This document shows, one piece after another, positions 19,809 to 29,151 of a stretch of 64,000 nucleotides of DNA (positions are counted from its first letter, which is position 1; each line of letters starts with the position of its first letter). The translations under genes were made by a program, and so were the position numbers. This stretch comes from Bradyrhizobium sp. CCBAU 53340 (GTDB taxonomy: Bacteria > Pseudomonadota > Alphaproteobacteria > Rhizobiales > Xanthobacteraceae): the NCBI RefSeq assembly GCF_015291645.1, contig NZ_CP030055.1, positions 62,001-126,000 on the forward strand, read 5' to 3'. Below the pieces are notes generated by a model. The model worked only from the letters and a program-made list of their open reading frames with translations, was not told the DNA's origin and did not search any database.

Positions 19809-21379
19809 TTTCTGCCTTCACCCACATTTCGCGCCTGATCCGCGCCGCGTTCGTGTTTGCCCGCGAGGGCGTGTTCGGCGCCGTCGATCCGAGCCTGGTG
19901 CCACCGCCGGGACAGCTCGCGCTGAAGCTGGCGCGCCTCGTCGAGCGTCGCGGCGCCAAGCACGGCCCGCGGATCTCGCGCGCGCTGACGCGGATGGGCC
20001 CTGCCTATCTCAAGCTCGGGCAATTCCTGGCGACGCGTCCTGACGTGGTCGGCGTCATCATGGCGCGCGATCTCGAAAGCCTGCAGGACCGCCTGCCGCC
20101 GTTCTCGCAGGCCGAAGCGGAAGCTGCGATCACGACGTCGCTGGAGCGACCGCTGACGGACGTGTTCGCAAGCTTCGGACCGCCGGTCGCGGCCGCCTCG
20201 ATCGCGCAGGTGCATCGCGGCGAGGTGCTGCGCGATGGCATCCGCAGGCCGGTCGCGATCAAGGTACTCAGGCCCAACGTCGCCGCGCGCTTCCGCCGCG
20301 ACCTCTCCGATTTCTTCTACGTCGCACACAAGGCCGAGGCTTACTCGGCCGAGGCGCGGCGCCTGCGGTTGATCGAAGTCATCAACACCATGTCGCGCTC
20401 GGTCGCGATGGAGATGGACCTGCGGCTGGAGGCTGCGGCGCTGTCGGAGATGGCGGAGAACACGGATGGCGATCCTGACTTCCGCGTGCCCACCGTCGAC
20501 TGGGATCGCACCACGCACAACGTGCTGACGATGGAGTGGATCGACGGCATCGCGCTGAACGATCACAAGCGTCTGGAAGAAGCGCAGGTCGACCTGCCCG
20601 ATCTCGGCCGCAAGGTGATCCAGAGCTTTCTGCGCCACGCGCTGCGCGACGGCTTCTTCCACGCCGACATGCATCCGGGCAATCTTTTCCTCGACGATGC
20701 CGGCCGCCTCGTCGCGGTCGATTTTGGCATCATGGGCCGGCTCGGCATGAAGGAGCGGCGCTTCCTCGCCGAGATCCTGCTCGGCTTCATTACCCGCGAT
20801 TACCGCCGCGTCGCGGAGGTGCATTTCGAGGCGGGCTACGTGCCTTCGCACCATTCGGTCGAGAATTTCGCGCAAGCCATCCGCGCCATCGGCGAGCCGA
20901 TTCACAACCGCACCGCCGAGGAGATCTCGATGGCGCGGCTGCTCACGCTGCTGCTCGAGGTCACGGGCCTGTTCGACATGACGACGCGGCCCGAGCTGAT
21001 CCTGCTGCAGAAGACCATGGTGGTGGTCGAGGGCGTGGCGCGCGGCTTCGATCCCAAGCTCGACATCTGGAAGGTCGCCGATCCCGTCGTGCGCGAATGG
21101 ATCGAACGCAATCTCGGACCGATCGGCCGGGTGCAGGGTGCGCTGGCCGGTGGCGGCGATCTCGCCAAGGTGCTGATGCGCCTGCCTGACATCGCGCAGC
21201 GCTCGGTCGCGGTGCTCGAGCAGCTCGAGACCATGACGCGAGAGGGCATCCGGCTGTCGCCGGAGAGCATCGCCGCGATGGGCCGCAGCGAGGGCCGCAA
21301 GAACCGCTGGCGCACCGTGGCGGTCTGGATCATCGCCGTGACCTTCATCGGCATCCTGATCGCGGTCCGGAATCTGTGA
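19805..21379 (+). CDS. ubiB: Atypical kinase/ATPase UbiB for ubiquinone biosynthesis
   Basis: 524 residues with the ABC1/UbiB (ADCK) fold. KxGQ motif in [13 protein letters not shown], alanine-rich loop [12 protein letters not shown], invariant lysine in VAIKVLRP, catalytic block [12 protein letters not shown] and metal-binding VDFGIMG. One predicted membrane helix at the C-terminus ([17 protein letters not shown]). Starts with GTG overlapping the ubiE stop. It is followed after 56 bp by coaBC; two palindromes fill that gap. Confidence 0.95.
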   Translation: MISAFTHISRLIRAAFVFAREGVFGAVDPSLVPPPGQLALKLARLVERRGAKHGPRISRALTRMGPAYLKLGQFLATRPDVVGVIMARDLESLQDRLPPFSQAEAEAAITTSLERPLTDVFASFGPPVAAASIAQVHRGEVLRDGIRRPVAIKVLRPNVAARFRRDLSDFFYVAHKAEAYSAEARRLRLIEVINTMSRSVAMEMDLRLEAAALSEMAENTDGDPDFRVPTVDWDRTTHNVLTMEWIDGIALNDHKRLEEAQVDLPDLGRKVIQSFLRHALRDGFFHADMHPGNLFLDDAGRLVAVDFGIMGRLGMKERRFLAEILLGFITRDYRRVAEVHFEAGYVPSHHSVENFAQAIRAIGEPIHNRTAEEISMARLLTLLLEVTGLFDMTTRPELILLQKTMVVVEGVARGFDPKLDIWKVADPVVREWIERNLGPIGRVQGALAGGGDLAKVLMRLPDIAQRSVAVLEQLETMTREGIRLSPESIAAMGRSEGRKNRWRTVAVWIIAVTFIGILIAVRNL

Positions 21380-21417
21380 TTGCACTGCAATCACGTGGAT
21401 GATAGCATCGCTATCAT
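21376..21417. promoter_or_regulatory. Tandem palindromes, candidate RHH operators for coaBC
   Basis: Site 1 is GTGATTGCA-C-TGCAATCAC (21376-21394), 9-bp perfect arms. Site 2 is ATGATAGC-ATC-GCTATCAT (21399-21417), 8-bp perfect arms. They share a half-site TGATwGCA and their centres are 23 bp apart. Site 2 ends 18 nt before the coaBC ATG, and site 1 starts at the ubiB stop codon. The half-site resembles TGATAGCA/TGCTATCA, which I recall for the FitA antitoxin operator, and the protein encoded next begins with a FitA-like domain. Confidence 0.6.
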
Positions 21418-21435
21418 TCCGTGCTGGAGAGCGTC

Positions 21436-22887
21436 ATGGCAAGCCTGACCATCCGTAAGCTCGACGACGCCGTCAAAACCTATTTGCGGCTGCGCTCGGC
21501 CAGGAATCGCCGGTCGGTCGAGGAAGAGGTCCGGGTCATCCTGCGGGAGCTGATCGAGGGCCGCGAAGAGCCGCTGACGCCGTTTGCGGTGCCGCCCGAG
21601 GCATCCCCAGCCCCCGCGTCTTCGCGCACCAGCGCCGTCCCTGAGGCCAGCGTCACCCTGATCATCGGCGGCGGCATTGCCGCCTTCAAATCGCTCGACC
21701 TGATCCGCAGGCTGAAGGAGCGGCGCATCGAGGTGCGCTGCGTGCTGACCAAGGCGGCCGAGCAATTCGTCACGCCGCTCTCGGTCAGCGCGCTCTCCCA
21801 TGAGCGCGTCTACAACGATTTGTTCGATCCCCAGAGCGAGTTCGACGCCGGCCATATCCGCCTCGCGCGCGACTGCGATCTGATCGTGGTGGCGCCCGCC
21901 ACCGCCGATTTGATGGCGAAGATGGCGAACGGCCATGCCGACGATCTCGCCAGCGCGATCCTGCTCGCGACCAATCGAAAAATCCTGCTGGCGCCGGCGA
22001 TGAATCCGCTGATGTGGAACAACGCCGCGACCCGCCGCAACGTGGCGCAGCTCCAGCGCGACGGCGTGCTGCTGATCGGCCCCAATTCCGGCGAGATGGC
22101 CGAAGCGGGCGAAGCCGGCGTCGGCCGCATGTCGGAGGCCATCGAGATCGCCAATGCAGCCGAGAAACTGCTGCGACCGCCGGTGCCGCGCCCGCTCGCG
22201 GGCAAGCGCGTGCTGATCACCGCGGGTCCGACGCATGAGCCGATTGATCCGGTGCGCTACATCGCCAATCGTTCTTCGGGCAAGCAGGGCTTTGCCATTG
22301 CTGCCGCAGCCCAAGCGGCCGGTGCTGAAGTGATTTTGGTCAGCGGCCCGGTCGATCTCGACGATCCCGCCGGCGTGACGGTGAAACATGTCGAATCAGC
22401 GCGGCAGATGCTGGAGCAGGTGCAGGCGGCGCTTCCCGCCGACATCGCGATCTTCGCCGCCGCGGTCGCCGACTGGCGCGTCGCCAATGAAGGCGAGCAG
22501 AAGCTGAAGAAGACGGCAGGGAGCAGCATGCCGCCGCTGCAACTGGTCGAGAACCCCGACATCCTCGCCACGATCTCAAAACTCGCCGACAAGCGCCCCC
22601 CGCTGGTGATCGGCTTTGCCGCCGAGACCGAGCATCTGATCGACAATGCGAAGTCAAAACTCGCCCGCAAGGGCTGCGACTGGATCGTCGCCAACGACGT
22701 CTCGCCCTCGTCAGGCGTGATGGGCGGCGACCGTAATACCGTGCACCTCATCAGCAAGGACGCTGGGAACAACGGCGAGATCTCAGTTGATTCCTGGCCG
22801 ATCATGACCAAGGAACAGGTCGCCATCGAACTGGTCGCGCATATCGTGAAACGCGTGACGAACAAATCTCTGGAGCCGGCATCTTGA
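21436..22887 (+). CDS. coaBC: RHH-CoaBC fusion: phosphopantothenoylcysteine decarboxylase/synthetase
   Basis: Two central steps of coenzyme A synthesis in one 483-residue protein. Residues 1-45 are a FitA-like ribbon-helix-helix domain ([27 protein letters not shown]), followed by a Pro/Ala-rich linker. CoaC starts near residue 73 ([15 protein letters not shown]) with FMN-binding [14 protein letters not shown] and PAMNPLMW. CoaB has [23 protein letters not shown] and [12 protein letters not shown] 21436 is preferred over GTG 21421 because GGAGAG lies 5 nt upstream. The substrate clamp [18 protein letters not shown] lacks the expected Cys. Its TGA overlaps the dut start. Confidence 0.92.
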   Translation: MASLTIRKLDDAVKTYLRLRSARNRRSVEEEVRVILRELIEGREEPLTPFAVPPEASPAPASSRTSAVPEASVTLIIGGGIAAFKSLDLIRRLKERRIEVRCVLTKAAEQFVTPLSVSALSHERVYNDLFDPQSEFDAGHIRLARDCDLIVVAPATADLMAKMANGHADDLASAILLATNRKILLAPAMNPLMWNNAATRRNVAQLQRDGVLLIGPNSGEMAEAGEAGVGRMSEAIEIANAAEKLLRPPVPRPLAGKRVLITAGPTHEPIDPVRYIANRSSGKQGFAIAAAAQAAGAEVILVSGPVDLDDPAGVTVKHVESARQMLEQVQAALPADIAIFAAAVADWRVANEGEQKLKKTAGSSMPPLQLVENPDILATISKLADKRPPLVIGFAAETEHLIDNAKSKLARKGCDWIVANDVSPSSGVMGGDRNTVHLISKDAGNNGEISVDSWPIMTKEQVAIELVAHIVKRVTNKSLEPAS

Positions 22888-23342
22888 GCAGCAAAGTCAC
22901 CGTCGAACTGCAACGCCTGCCTCACGCGGACGGCCTGCCGCTGCCGGCCTATCAGACCGCGGAGGCCGCCGGTCTCGATCTGATGGCGGCGGTGCCGGAG
23001 GGCGAGCCGATGACCCTCGCATCAGGCCAATATGCGCTAGTGCCGACAGGCCTTGCGATCGCCTTGCCACCGGGACACGAGGCCCAGGTGCGGCCACGCT
23101 CCGGGCTTGCCGCCAAGCACGGCGTCACCGTGCTGAACACACCCGGCACTGTTGATGCCGACTACCGCGGCGAGATCAAGGTGATCCTGATCAACCACGG
23201 CGCATTGCCCTTCGTGATCAAGCGCGGCGAGCGCATCGCGCAGATGGTGATCGCGCCGGTGCTCCAGGCCACGCTGGTTCCCGTGACGACCTTGTCTTCG
23301 ACCGATCGCGGCGCCGGCGGTTTTGGATCGACGGGGCGGTAG
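22884..23342 (+). CDS. dut: Deoxyuridine 5'-triphosphate nucleotidohydrolase Dut
   Basis: Hydrolyses dUTP to dUMP, limiting uracil in DNA. 152 residues with all five trimeric dUTPase motifs: [37 protein letters not shown] and the C-terminal [14 protein letters not shown] start at 22884 overlaps the coaBC stop (TTGA). The coaBC-dut pairing is conserved in many proteobacteria. Confidence 0.95.
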   Translation: MSSKVTVELQRLPHADGLPLPAYQTAEAAGLDLMAAVPEGEPMTLASGQYALVPTGLAIALPPGHEAQVRPRSGLAAKHGVTVLNTPGTVDADYRGEIKVILINHGALPFVIKRGERIAQMVIAPVLQATLVPVTTLSSTDRGAGGFGSTGR

Positions 23343-23660
23343 GCACAATCGGTTGAAGCCAATCGAGTCGATCAACGGCGAGTGCTCTCTCCGTTCCCTC
23401 CCCCCTTGTGGGGGAGGGAACGCACCTTCGTTGGAGCGAACAGCGAGTCTCGCCCATATCCACCGCTAACGCGCGACGCCTCCAACCGAAGAATCCGCGG
23501 AATTACGTGACGTCGGAACTCCACACCCGGCATTTTTTTTGGGCCACCTTTGCGTTCACGGTCTGGACTCTTACCGGTGGAGTCTCGGTGAGGGTATTGT
23601 CGTTTGATTCGCGCACGACGGGGGTCGCAGCGCGTAGATTCGTGCGGTCTTGGGGCAACT
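23343..23660. other. Gene-free region between dut and divL
   Basis: 318 bp. Contains a strong hairpin at 23392-23422 with 13-bp perfect arms CGTTCCCTCCCCC/GGGGGAGGGAACG and a 5-nt loop, lacking a U-tract; it may end dut transcription or be a repeat relic. Nothing else is recognised upstream of divL. Confidence 0.6.
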
Positions 23661-26165
23661 ATGTCAGGCGTGATCGTGTCGATGCGTCGGACGCTGCTGT
23701 CGTGCACATCGTTGGCGCGCAACAGCCTGCTAGGAGGCGCTCTCGCAGCGCTGCTGCCGGCTGAGCCGGCTGATGCCGCCGACCTTGCCGACACACTTTC
23801 GATATTGCTGGATTTCAACCGGCAGGAACTGGCGGTGCTGGCCACCGCGCTCGCTTTGCTCGGCTTCACGGTCGTGGCCGCGATCCTGCTGATGCGCACC
23901 CGTGTGCGTACCGCAAAGAACGAGGCGGCGCTGCTCGGACGGATCAGGGAACTCCAGCTGCAGGCCGACCGCTTCGGTGCGCTGCTGTTCGCCGAACCGC
24001 AGATCCTGATTTCCTGGCCGGCCGGCGATGATCGCGCGCAGATCTCCGGCGACATCTCGATGGTGCTGCCGCGCGATTCGGCACCGCAGCGCGTGCTTGC
24101 GTTTGGAACCTGGCTACCGCCGGAACCCGCGCTGCAGATCGATCACGCGGTCGATGGCTTGCGCGAGCGCGGCGACGGCTTCCAGCTCACGCTGACCACC
24201 GCCAACGGCCATACGCTGGAGGCGATCGGTCGCGCCATCGGCGGCCAAGCCATCGTCCGGATTCGCGAATTGTCCGGCCTGCGGCGCGATCTGGCCGAAA
24301 CCAATTTGCGCTACAGGGCGCTATCAGACGAAACCGAGATGCTGCGCGGCTTCGCCACGGCTGCGCCCTGGCCGATCTGGGCCAAGGGCGAGAACGGCGC
24401 GCTGAGCTTCGCCAATCCGGCCTATATGCGCGCGACCGAGGCCGCGAGCATCGCCGACGCCCAGGAGCGCAAGCTGGAGCTGCTCGACAGCGCCGATCGC
24501 ACCGCCATGGAGCGCGGCCTGAAGGACGCCGCGGGCTTCACCTCACGGCTGCCGATCGTGATCGGCGGCGAGCGGCGCATGTACGACGTGCGCGCCGTCA
24601 ATGTCGGCAACGGCAGTGTCGGTGTCGCGATCGACGCATCCGAGGCGGATGCGCTGAGCGCCGCGCTGGTGCGGATGGCCGAGGCGCATCGCCGCACGCT
24701 CGACCAGCTTTCGTCTGGTGTGGCCGTGTTCGACGGCCAGCGCCGGCTCGCCTTCTACAATGATTCCTACCGGCGGCTGTGGGACCTCAACCGCAATTTC
24801 CTCGACACCCACCCCGACGATTCCAGCGTGCTAGACCAGCTCCGCGCCGCTCGCAAATTGCAGGAGCAGCCGGACTTCCGCGCCTGGAAGGCCAAGCTGC
24901 ACGAGGCCTATCGCGCGGTCGAAGCAGCGAAAGACACCTGGTACCTGCCCGACGGCCGCGCGCTCTCCGTCGTCACCACGCCGAATCCCGAAGGCGGCGT
25001 CACCTATCTGTTCGACGACGTCACCGAGAGCCTCGAGCTGGCCCGCCGTTTCGACGGCATGATCCGGGTCCAGCGCGAGACGCTGGACAGCCTCGCCGAG
25101 GGCGTCGCCGTGTTCGGCAGCAACGGCAAGGCGCAGCTGTTCAATCCGGCTTTCCTGCGGATGTGGAAGCTCTCCAACGATGCCATGCGCGAGGAGCCGC
25201 ACATCCAGACCGTCGAGGGCTGGTGCCATCAGCTGTTCGACGACGCGGTCGTCTGGCGCCAGATCCGCGAGGCCATCACCTCGATCGAGAACCGCGTCGA
25301 CGTGCCGCTGAAGCTGGAGCGCAAGGACGGCAGCGTGCTCGACGGCATGATCCGTCCGCTGCATGACGGCGCGACCATGCTGACCTTCCTCGACATCACC
25401 GACACCGAGAATGTCGAGCGTGCGCTGCGCGAGCGCAACGAGGCGCTGGAAGCCGCCGACCAGATGAAGGTGGATTTCGTCCACCACGTCTCCTACGAGC
25501 TGCGCTCGCCGCTCACCACCATCATCGGCTTCGCGCATTTCCTCAGCGACCCCTCGACCGGACCGCTGACGCCAAAGCAGGCCGAATATCTCGACTACGT
25601 CACCAAATCGACCAACGCACTGCTGGCGCTCACCAACAACATCCTGGATCTCGCCACCATCGATGCCGGCGCCATGAAGCTGGAGCTCGGCCCGGTCGAT
25701 GTCTCCAAAACCATCGAGCTCGCCGCGGAAGGCATCCAGGACCGGCTCGCCACCGACCGCATCCGCCTCAAGGTCGAGATCGCGCCCGATGTCGGCAGCT
25801 TCATCGGCGACGAGAAGCGGGTGGTGCAGGTGCTCTATAACCTGCTCGCCAATGCCGTCGGCTTCTCGCCACAGGATTCCACCGTCGGGATCAGCGCACG
25901 CCGCACCGAGCACAGCGTGGTCTTTATTGTGACAGATTCCGGACCTGGAATACCCGCCGACATGAAGGACAAGGTGTTCAACTGGTTCGAAAGCCGCTCG
26001 CAGGGCTCGCGTCATCGCGGCGCCGGGCTCGGCCTGTCGCTGGTGCGCTCCTTCGTCGAGTTGCATGGCGGCAAGGTGCAGGTGGATTCGGCCGCGGGAA
26101 AAGGCACGGTCGTGATCTGCGATTTCCCGACCGACCAGGCGGCGCATCGCGACGCCGCCGAATGA
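23661..26165 (+). CDS. divL: DivL-like atypical (tyrosine) sensor histidine kinase
   Basis: 834 residues from ATG 23661. One membrane helix near the N-terminus (VLATALALLGFTVVAAILLM), then at least three PAS-like domains (about 230-540), a dimerisation domain and an HATPase domain. The H-box reads HHVSYELRSPL: Tyr612 replaces the phospho-accepting His, the hallmark of Caulobacter DivL, which steers CckA-CtrA in cell-cycle control. N, G1 and G2 boxes are present (LLANAVGFSP, DSGPGIP, GAGLGLSLV). The tsaE-like gene overlaps its stop. DivL followed by tsaE is, as I recall, also the Caulobacter order. Confidence 0.9.
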   Translation: MSGVIVSMRRTLLSCTSLARNSLLGGALAALLPAEPADAADLADTLSILLDFNRQELAVLATALALLGFTVVAAILLMRTRVRTAKNEAALLGRIRELQLQADRFGALLFAEPQILISWPAGDDRAQISGDISMVLPRDSAPQRVLAFGTWLPPEPALQIDHAVDGLRERGDGFQLTLTTANGHTLEAIGRAIGGQAIVRIRELSGLRRDLAETNLRYRALSDETEMLRGFATAAPWPIWAKGENGALSFANPAYMRATEAASIADAQERKLELLDSADRTAMERGLKDAAGFTSRLPIVIGGERRMYDVRAVNVGNGSVGVAIDASEADALSAALVRMAEAHRRTLDQLSSGVAVFDGQRRLAFYNDSYRRLWDLNRNFLDTHPDDSSVLDQLRAARKLQEQPDFRAWKAKLHEAYRAVEAAKDTWYLPDGRALSVVTTPNPEGGVTYLFDDVTESLELARRFDGMIRVQRETLDSLAEGVAVFGSNGKAQLFNPAFLRMWKLSNDAMREEPHIQTVEGWCHQLFDDAVVWRQIREAITSIENRVDVPLKLERKDGSVLDGMIRPLHDGATMLTFLDITDTENVERALRERNEALEAADQMKVDFVHHVSYELRSPLTTIIGFAHFLSDPSTGPLTPKQAEYLDYVTKSTNALLALTNNILDLATIDAGAMKLELGPVDVSKTIELAAEGIQDRLATDRIRLKVEIAPDVGSFIGDEKRVVQVLYNLLANAVGFSPQDSTVGISARRTEHSVVFIVTDSGPGIPADMKDKVFNWFESRSQGSRHRGAGLGLSLVRSFVELHGGKVQVDSAAGKGTVVICDFPTDQAAHRDAAE

Positions 26166-27682
26166 CCGAACCCGCCAAACTCTCCGTCGCACTTCACAAC
26201 GAGGCGGCCACCGCGCAATTGATGGCCGATCTCGCGCTGCTGGTCGGCCCGGGCGATACCATCACGCTGTCAGGCGATCTCGGCGCCGGCAAGACCGCGG
26301 CCGCCCGCGCCATGATCCGCTACCTCGCCGGCGACGAGGAGCTGGAAGTGCCGAGCCCGACCTTCACCCTGGTGCAGGGTTACGAGCTGCCGGCCTTTGC
26401 GGTGATGCATGCCGACCTCTATCGCGTCGAGGACGAGAGCGAGCTCGAGGAGATCGGACTGTCGCCGCTTCCCGAGGCGACGCTGGTGCTGATCGAATGG
26501 CCGGAGCGATCGCCGTCGGCGATGCCTGAAGACCGCATCGACATCGCGCTGACGCATCGGCCGGCGCTGGGATCGAATGCGCGCGCCGCCGACATCACCG
26601 GCTACGGCAAGGGCGCCGCGACGGTCGCGCGACTGCAGGCGTTGCGCCAATTCCTCGACGCATCCGGCTACATCGACGCCGGCCGCAGGCGCATGGCCGG
26701 CGATGCCTCGACGCGCTCCTATGCGCGACTGATCCGCGACGATGGCATCGTCATCCTGATGAACTCGCCGCAGCGCCCCGATGGCGCCGCGATCTACAAC
26801 GGAAAATCCTACAGCGCCGCGGTGCATCTCGCCGAGAACATCAAGCCGTTCGTCGCCATCGACGAGGGCCTGCGCGCGGCAGGCGTATCGGCGCCTGCGA
26901 TCCATCATGTCGATCTCGACCACGGCTTCCTGATCTCGGAGGATTTCGGCAGCGAAGGCGTGATCGAGGGCGATCCGCCGCGGCCGATTCCAGAACGCTA
27001 TGAGGCCGCGACCGACGTACTGGCCGCACTGCACGGCAGGACGCTTCCGGAGACGCTGCCGCTGGACGGGCAGACCTACACGATTCCTGCTTTCGACACT
27101 GAGGCGCTGCTGATCGAGATCGGGTTGATGCCGGAATGGTATCTGCCGGATCGCAACGCGCCGCTGAGCGCTGAGAAGCGCGTGGAATTCTTCGCGATGT
27201 GGCGCGAGCTCCTGAAGAAGCCGCTCGCCGCGCCGAAGACCTGGATCATCCGGGACTACCACTCGCCGAATCTGATCTGGCTGGCGGACCGCACCGGCAT
27301 CGCGCGCATCGGCGTGATCGATTTCCAGGACACCGTGCTCGGACCGCATTCCTATGACGTGGTGTCGCTGCTTCAGGACGCGCGCATCGACGTGCCTGAA
27401 GCGCTCGAGCTGACGCTGCTGTCGCGCTACATCAAGGCGCGCCGCATCGAGGATGCGAGCTTCGATCCGGCCGGCTTTGCCGAGCTCTATGCCATCATGT
27501 CGGCGCAGCGCAACACGCGCCTGCTCGGCACCTTCGCCCGGCTCAACCGCCGCGACGGCAAGCCGTATTATCTGCGCCACCAGCCGCGGATCTGGACCTA
27601 TCTCCAGCGTTCGCTCGCGCATCCGGCGCTCGCTCATCTGCGCGACTGGTATCTCGCCAACGTCCCGCCGCCGCGCCCCTGA
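26162..27682 (+). CDS. tsaE: Fusion of TsaE ATPase and AmgK-like anomeric sugar kinase
   Basis: 506 residues. Residues 1-150 are TsaE, the ATPase of tRNA t6A synthesis: Walker A SGDLGAGKT, SPTFTLVQGYEL, HADLYRVEDESELEEIG. Residues about 160-500 are an aminoglycoside phosphotransferase-like kinase with IIRDYHSPNLIWL and VIDFQDTVLGP. This half resembles AmgK, which phosphorylates MurNAc/GlcNAc at C1 in peptidoglycan recycling. A MurU-like gene follows two genes later, which supports that reading. It overlaps divL by ATGA. Confidence 0.9.
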   Translation: MTEPAKLSVALHNEAATAQLMADLALLVGPGDTITLSGDLGAGKTAAARAMIRYLAGDEELEVPSPTFTLVQGYELPAFAVMHADLYRVEDESELEEIGLSPLPEATLVLIEWPERSPSAMPEDRIDIALTHRPALGSNARAADITGYGKGAATVARLQALRQFLDASGYIDAGRRRMAGDASTRSYARLIRDDGIVILMNSPQRPDGAAIYNGKSYSAAVHLAENIKPFVAIDEGLRAAGVSAPAIHHVDLDHGFLISEDFGSEGVIEGDPPRPIPERYEAATDVLAALHGRTLPETLPLDGQTYTIPAFDTEALLIEIGLMPEWYLPDRNAPLSAEKRVEFFAMWRELLKKPLAAPKTWIIRDYHSPNLIWLADRTGIARIGVIDFQDTVLGPHSYDVVSLLQDARIDVPEALELTLLSRYIKARRIEDASFDPAGFAELYAIMSAQRNTRLLGTFARLNRRDGKPYYLRHQPRIWTYLQRSLAHPALAHLRDWYLANVPPPRP

Positions 27683-27769
27683 CGAGGGGCTGGTTTACCG
27701 GCTGTTAGCCATCGCACCGGTATCCTCGCCCGCGGGCAGCCGGATAAATACGGGCTGGAGCAAGGGCAA

Positions 27770-28087
27770 ATGGCGGTCAAGGCGGACCATCGCGGGAACA
27801 GCAGGGTTGTTTTCGAACGTGGGGTACCGGCCCAGATGATGGGTATCGACGGCACCTGGCGGCGCGAATGCACCATGGAGGACGTCTCCGAGAGCGGCGC
27901 CAAGCTGACCATCGACGGCTCGGTCGAGGGCCTGCACCTGAAGGAATTCTTTCTGCTGTTGTCGTCGACCGGGTTAGCGTACCGGCGCTGCGAACTGGCC
28001 TGGGTGAATGGCGACCAGATCGGCGTCAATTTCCTGAAGGTCGGCGACAAGAAGAAAAAGGCGCGTTCCACAGCCGTTGGGGCATGA
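27770..28087 (+). CDS. Single-domain PilZ protein
   Basis: 105 residues. Both cyclic-di-GMP motifs are visible: RGNSR (RxxxR) near residue 8 and EDVSESGAKL (D/NxSxxG) near 38. A stand-alone c-di-GMP receptor. It sits between two peptidoglycan-recycling genes; any functional link is speculative. The extreme C-terminus is lysine-rich (KVGDKKKKARS). Confidence 0.9.
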   Translation: MAVKADHRGNSRVVFERGVPAQMMGIDGTWRRECTMEDVSESGAKLTIDGSVEGLHLKEFFLLLSSTGLAYRRCELAWVNGDQIGVNFLKVGDKKKKARSTAVGA

Positions 28088-28213
28088 CAGCAACACACGT
28101 CGCACAACCGTCACGGCGGCTGGCTAAGGCGATCAAGACGCGGTGCGGCTGACCGGGGCGCGTGCTAGGGTTGCCGCGACACAGAGATTTTCGGGGTCTG
28201 AGAAAGCGCAAGG

Positions 28214-28936
28214 ATGTCCGTCAAACCGACCAAAGCCATGGTGCTCGCCGCAGGATTCGGCCTGCGCATGCGTCCGCTGACGGACAAGATGCCGAAGCCG
28301 ATGGTGCCGGTGGCCGGCCAGCCGCTGCTCGACCACGTGCTCGACAAGCTCGCAACGGCCGGCGTCACCGATGCGGTCGTCAACGTGCACTATCTGCCCG
28401 ACCAGATCATCGAGCACACCGCAACGCGCCAGCATCCGCGCGTGATCATTTCGGACGAGCGCGACCAGGTGCTCGGCACCGGCGGCGGCGTGGTCAAGGC
28501 GCTGCCGCTGCTCGGCGATGCGCCGTTCTTCCACGTCAATTCCGACACGCTGTGGATCGACGGCGTGCGCTCCAATCTGGCGCGGCTCGCGGAAAATTTC
28601 GACCCCGCCAGCATGGACATCCTGCTGCTGATGGCGCCGACCGCGACCAGCATCGGCTATAGCGGCCGCGGCGATTACGGCATGCTGCCCGATGGCGCCT
28701 TACGCAAGCGCAAGGAAAAGGAGATCGTGCCGTTCGTCTATGCCGGCGCTGCGATCCTGTCGCCGAAGATCTTTGAAGGCGCGCCGCAGGGCGAGTTCTC
28801 GCTGACAAAGATGTTCGACCGTGCCAATGAGCAGGAGCGTCTGTTCGGCCTGCGTCTCGACGGCGTCTGGATGCATGTCGGCACGCCCGACGCTGTGCAC
28901 GCCGCGGAAGAGGCGTTTCTGGAGAGCGTGGCGTAG
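28214..28936 (+). CDS. murU: MurU-like sugar-1-phosphate nucleotidyltransferase
   Basis: 240 residues. Nucleotidyltransferase signature LAAGFGLRMRPLTDKMPKPM, metal-binding HVNSDTLW, and GTGGGV in the active-site loop. In Pseudomonas MurU makes UDP-MurNAc from MurNAc-1-P made by AmgK. An AmgK-like kinase is encoded just upstream, so this pair probably forms the recycling shortcut. A mannose-1-P or glucose-1-P transferase of the same family cannot be excluded from sequence alone. Confidence 0.85.
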   Translation: MSVKPTKAMVLAAGFGLRMRPLTDKMPKPMVPVAGQPLLDHVLDKLATAGVTDAVVNVHYLPDQIIEHTATRQHPRVIISDERDQVLGTGGGVVKALPLLGDAPFFHVNSDTLWIDGVRSNLARLAENFDPASMDILLLMAPTATSIGYSGRGDYGMLPDGALRKRKEKEIVPFVYAGAAILSPKIFEGAPQGEFSLTKMFDRANEQERLFGLRLDGVWMHVGTPDAVHAAEEAFLESVA

Positions 28937-28956
28937 GGCCGCTCCAAGCACGGTGC

Positions 28957-29047
28957 CGTAGGGTGGGCAAAGGCGCCCTGCGCCGTGCCCACCATCTCTC
29001 TCCATCGCGAAAAATGCGTGGGCACGCTTCGCTTTGCCCACCCTACG
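28957..29047. repeat. Inverted repeat, family F (CGTAGGGTGGGCAAAG)
   Basis: 16-bp perfect arms at 28957-28972 and 29032-29047, with further imperfect pairing between (GTGCCCACC/GTGGGCAC). Located between murU and addB. Confidence 0.8.
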
Positions 29048-29151
29048 AGACCTGTTCCTGGTCTCGCGAACAGCGGGGACTAACCCTTCCCCACCGATGA
29101 CCATTTGGGCCCGCCTCCCTATATTGCCTGATCGTTCGAATCAGGCAGCCC

